Of a DNA stretch of 16,730 nt, positions 15,516 to 16,730 are shown in pieces (within the stretch, counting starts at the first letter, position 1; each line of letters opens with the position of its first letter). A program made the translations under genes and the position numbers. The stretch comes from Methylovirgula sp. (lineage in GTDB: Bacteria > Pseudomonadota > Alphaproteobacteria > Rhizobiales > Beijerinckiaceae): assembly GCA_030040215.1 (NCBI GenBank), contig JASHUD010000156.1, forward strand, positions 1-16,730, in the 5' to 3' direction. The notes beneath the pieces are model-generated. The model worked only from the letters and a program-made list of their open reading frames with translations, made no database searches and had not been told where the DNA came from.

Positions 15516-15542
15516 CGGGATTGCCGATTCCCGCGTCGTTTT
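15516..15542 (+). terminator. Weak candidate terminator after the dehydrogenase
   Basis: CGGGA (15516-15520) and TCCCG (15529-15533) can pair across an eight-base loop, followed by CGTCG and four T (15539-15542), directly after the stop codon. The stem is short, so this is only a possibility. Confidence 0.25.
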
Positions 15543-15605
15543 CGTGGCGCGGCGCCGAAGGGCTTGCCGCCGACGCATCCGCGCCGCATAACCCGCCGGC
15601 ATCGT

Positions 15606-16712
15606 ATGAAGCCGGAAAAGATCATGGGCGGGAACAAAGAGCCGGGGCCGGCCACGGCCGTATCCGGCGCGAGTTCGCGCATGCGCCGGCCGACCAATCT
15701 CAAAACGTGGCTCGCGAGCCTGCGCCGCGGCGGCAAACCGCGCCACCGCGGCATCGGCACCTATATCGGCGCTTCGTTCAGTTTCGGCATCGCGGTGCTG
15801 GCGATCTTCGTGCTCGTTCGCACGTTGAGCCACATCAATCTCGCCGATTTGCGCAACGCGATCGGAGCGACGAGCGACGAGCAGATCCTCGCCGCGGCCG
15901 GGCTCACCTGCCTCTCGTTTCTGGCATTGACCGGCTACGACGGCGTGGCTTTGCTGCAACTGCGCCAGAAAGTCCCCTACCCGACGACCGCACTCGCCTC
16001 GTTCACGAGCTACGCGATCTGCTTCACGCTCGGCTTTCCGCTGATCACCGCCGGAACGGTGCGCTATTGGATCTATTCGCAAGCCGGGCTGACGGCGGCC
16101 AAGATCGCCAGCCTCACTGTCATCGCCGGCGTCACCTATTGGCTCGGCATGGCGCTGGTCATCGCCGTCACGCTCTTGGCGCGCAGCGCGACGATCAGCA
16201 ACATCGATCATTTCGATCCGCACATCAACGCGCTCATCGGGCTCAGCGCGCTCGTCGCGCTCATTGCCTATTTGGCGTGGGTTTCGCTCGGCCATCGCAA
16301 GACCCGCATCCAAGGCTTCAAGCTTGAACTGCCCGGCTTCAAGCTGACGCTTGGGCAGATCATTCTGGGCGTCATCGACCTTTGCTCGGCGGCGGGCGTT
16401 CTCTACGTCCTGCTGCCGCCTCCGCGGGTGCTCGATTTCTTCACCTTTGCCGCCGTTTACGTGTTCGGTTGCGCGCTCGGCATTGCGAGTTATGCGCCGG
16501 GCGGAATCGGAGTGTTTGAAGCGACGATGTTGAAGGCGGTGCCGGTTCCTTCGCAGGAGGCTCTACTCGCCTCGTTGCTGCTGTTCCGCATCATCTATTA
16601 CCTCGTCCCGTTCATCCTCGCGCTCGCGCTGCTCGGCGCCCACGAAGCTCTGCGGCATGGGCGCAACCTACGCGACGTGATGCGCGGCGCCGACGAGAAG
16701 GGCGAGGGATAG
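15606..16712 (+). CDS. MprF flippase-domain-like (UPF0104) integral membrane protein
   Basis: With the ATG at 15606 this is a 368-residue protein: about 50 basic, polar residues, then about seven or eight hydrophobic segments, and a short charged tail. It matches the lysylphosphatidylglycerol synthase transmembrane family (PF03706). The signature PGGIGVFEATML lies at about 298-309, and SYAICFTLGFPLITAGTVRYW (about 135-155, family-like segment) precedes YSQAGL. In MprF this domain flips charged lipids across the inner membrane; the C-terminal aminoacyl-transfer domain is absent here, so this is a stand-alone flippase-like protein of unknown cargo. Start choice is uncertain: ATG 15624 has GGAAAAG before it, and a TTG at 15564 is also in frame. 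It is 91 bases or more from the dehydrogenase and may have its own promoter. Confidence 0.85.
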   Translation: MKPEKIMGGNKEPGPATAVSGASSRMRRPTNLKTWLASLRRGGKPRHRGIGTYIGASFSFGIAVLAIFVLVRTLSHINLADLRNAIGATSDEQILAAAGLTCLSFLALTGYDGVALLQLRQKVPYPTTALASFTSYAICFTLGFPLITAGTVRYWIYSQAGLTAAKIASLTVIAGVTYWLGMALVIAVTLLARSATISNIDHFDPHINALIGLSALVALIAYLAWVSLGHRKTRIQGFKLELPGFKLTLGQIILGVIDLCSAAGVLYVLLPPPRVLDFFTFAAVYVFGCALGIASYAPGGIGVFEATMLKAVPVPSQEALLASLLLFRIIYYLVPFILALALLGAHEALRHGRNLRDVMRGADEKGEG

Positions 16713-16730
16713 CGCCGGGCGGCGGCTTTC

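Noticed and set aside
13678..15591. 637-codon + strand frame across the aldo/keto reductase and dehydrogenase
   Set aside because: It is out of frame with both enzymes and is dominated by Arg; both enzymes have full catalytic sets and ribosome sites.

Overview
The window is GC-rich (roughly 60%) DNA with dense coding. The gene families (Ohr, DUF1993, DUF3108 next to an SUV3/MgpS-type helicase, and an Spt/bCerS-type sphingolipid pair) point to an alphaproteobacterium, possibly a Rhizobiales/Hyphomicrobiales relative. That placement is an inference; there is no rRNA in the window.

Region 1 (1-7862) reads as a sphingolipid (ceramide) biosynthesis locus built from two convergent gene sets. On the + strand are a serine palmitoyltransferase-type enzyme (5' end outside the window), a YghO/bCerS-type N-acyltransferase, and a membrane desaturase that closely resembles eukaryotic sphingolipid delta-4 desaturase DES1/DEGS1. 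On the - strand, read from position 7862 leftward, are an acyl carrier protein, a beta-ketoacyl-ACP synthase, two hotdog-fold (MaoC-type) dehydratase subunits, a classical short-chain dehydrogenase and a membrane family-2 glycosyltransferase. The first five are packed with gaps of at most 12 bases or with overlaps. The two sets meet with only 3 bases between the desaturase and glycosyltransferase stop codons. A working model: the ACP/synthase/dehydratase/reductase module makes or delivers a particular acyl chain; Spt condenses an acyl group with serine; the N-acyltransferase and a reductase complete dihydroceramide; the desaturase introduces a delta-4 double bond (or 4-hydroxyl); the glycosyltransferase adds a sugar. 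The enzyme families are visible in the sequence, while the substrates and order of steps are inferred.

Region 2 (7863-8001) is the leader of the - strand operon. It holds a plausible sigma70-type promoter whose -10 overlaps one arm of a perfect 7-bp inverted repeat, a candidate operator.

Region 3 (8002-12351, - strand) has an SUV3/MgpS-like RNA helicase with a long disordered tail and a secreted DUF3108 protein, separated by about 440 bases with no recognisable gene.

Region 4 (12555-16712, + strand) has a DUF1993 protein, then a closely spaced ohr / aldo-keto reductase / short-chain dehydrogenase group that looks like peroxide and carbonyl detoxification, and finally a stand-alone membrane protein of the MprF flippase-domain (UPF0104) family. 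No tRNA, rRNA, CRISPR array, insertion sequence or phage gene was seen.
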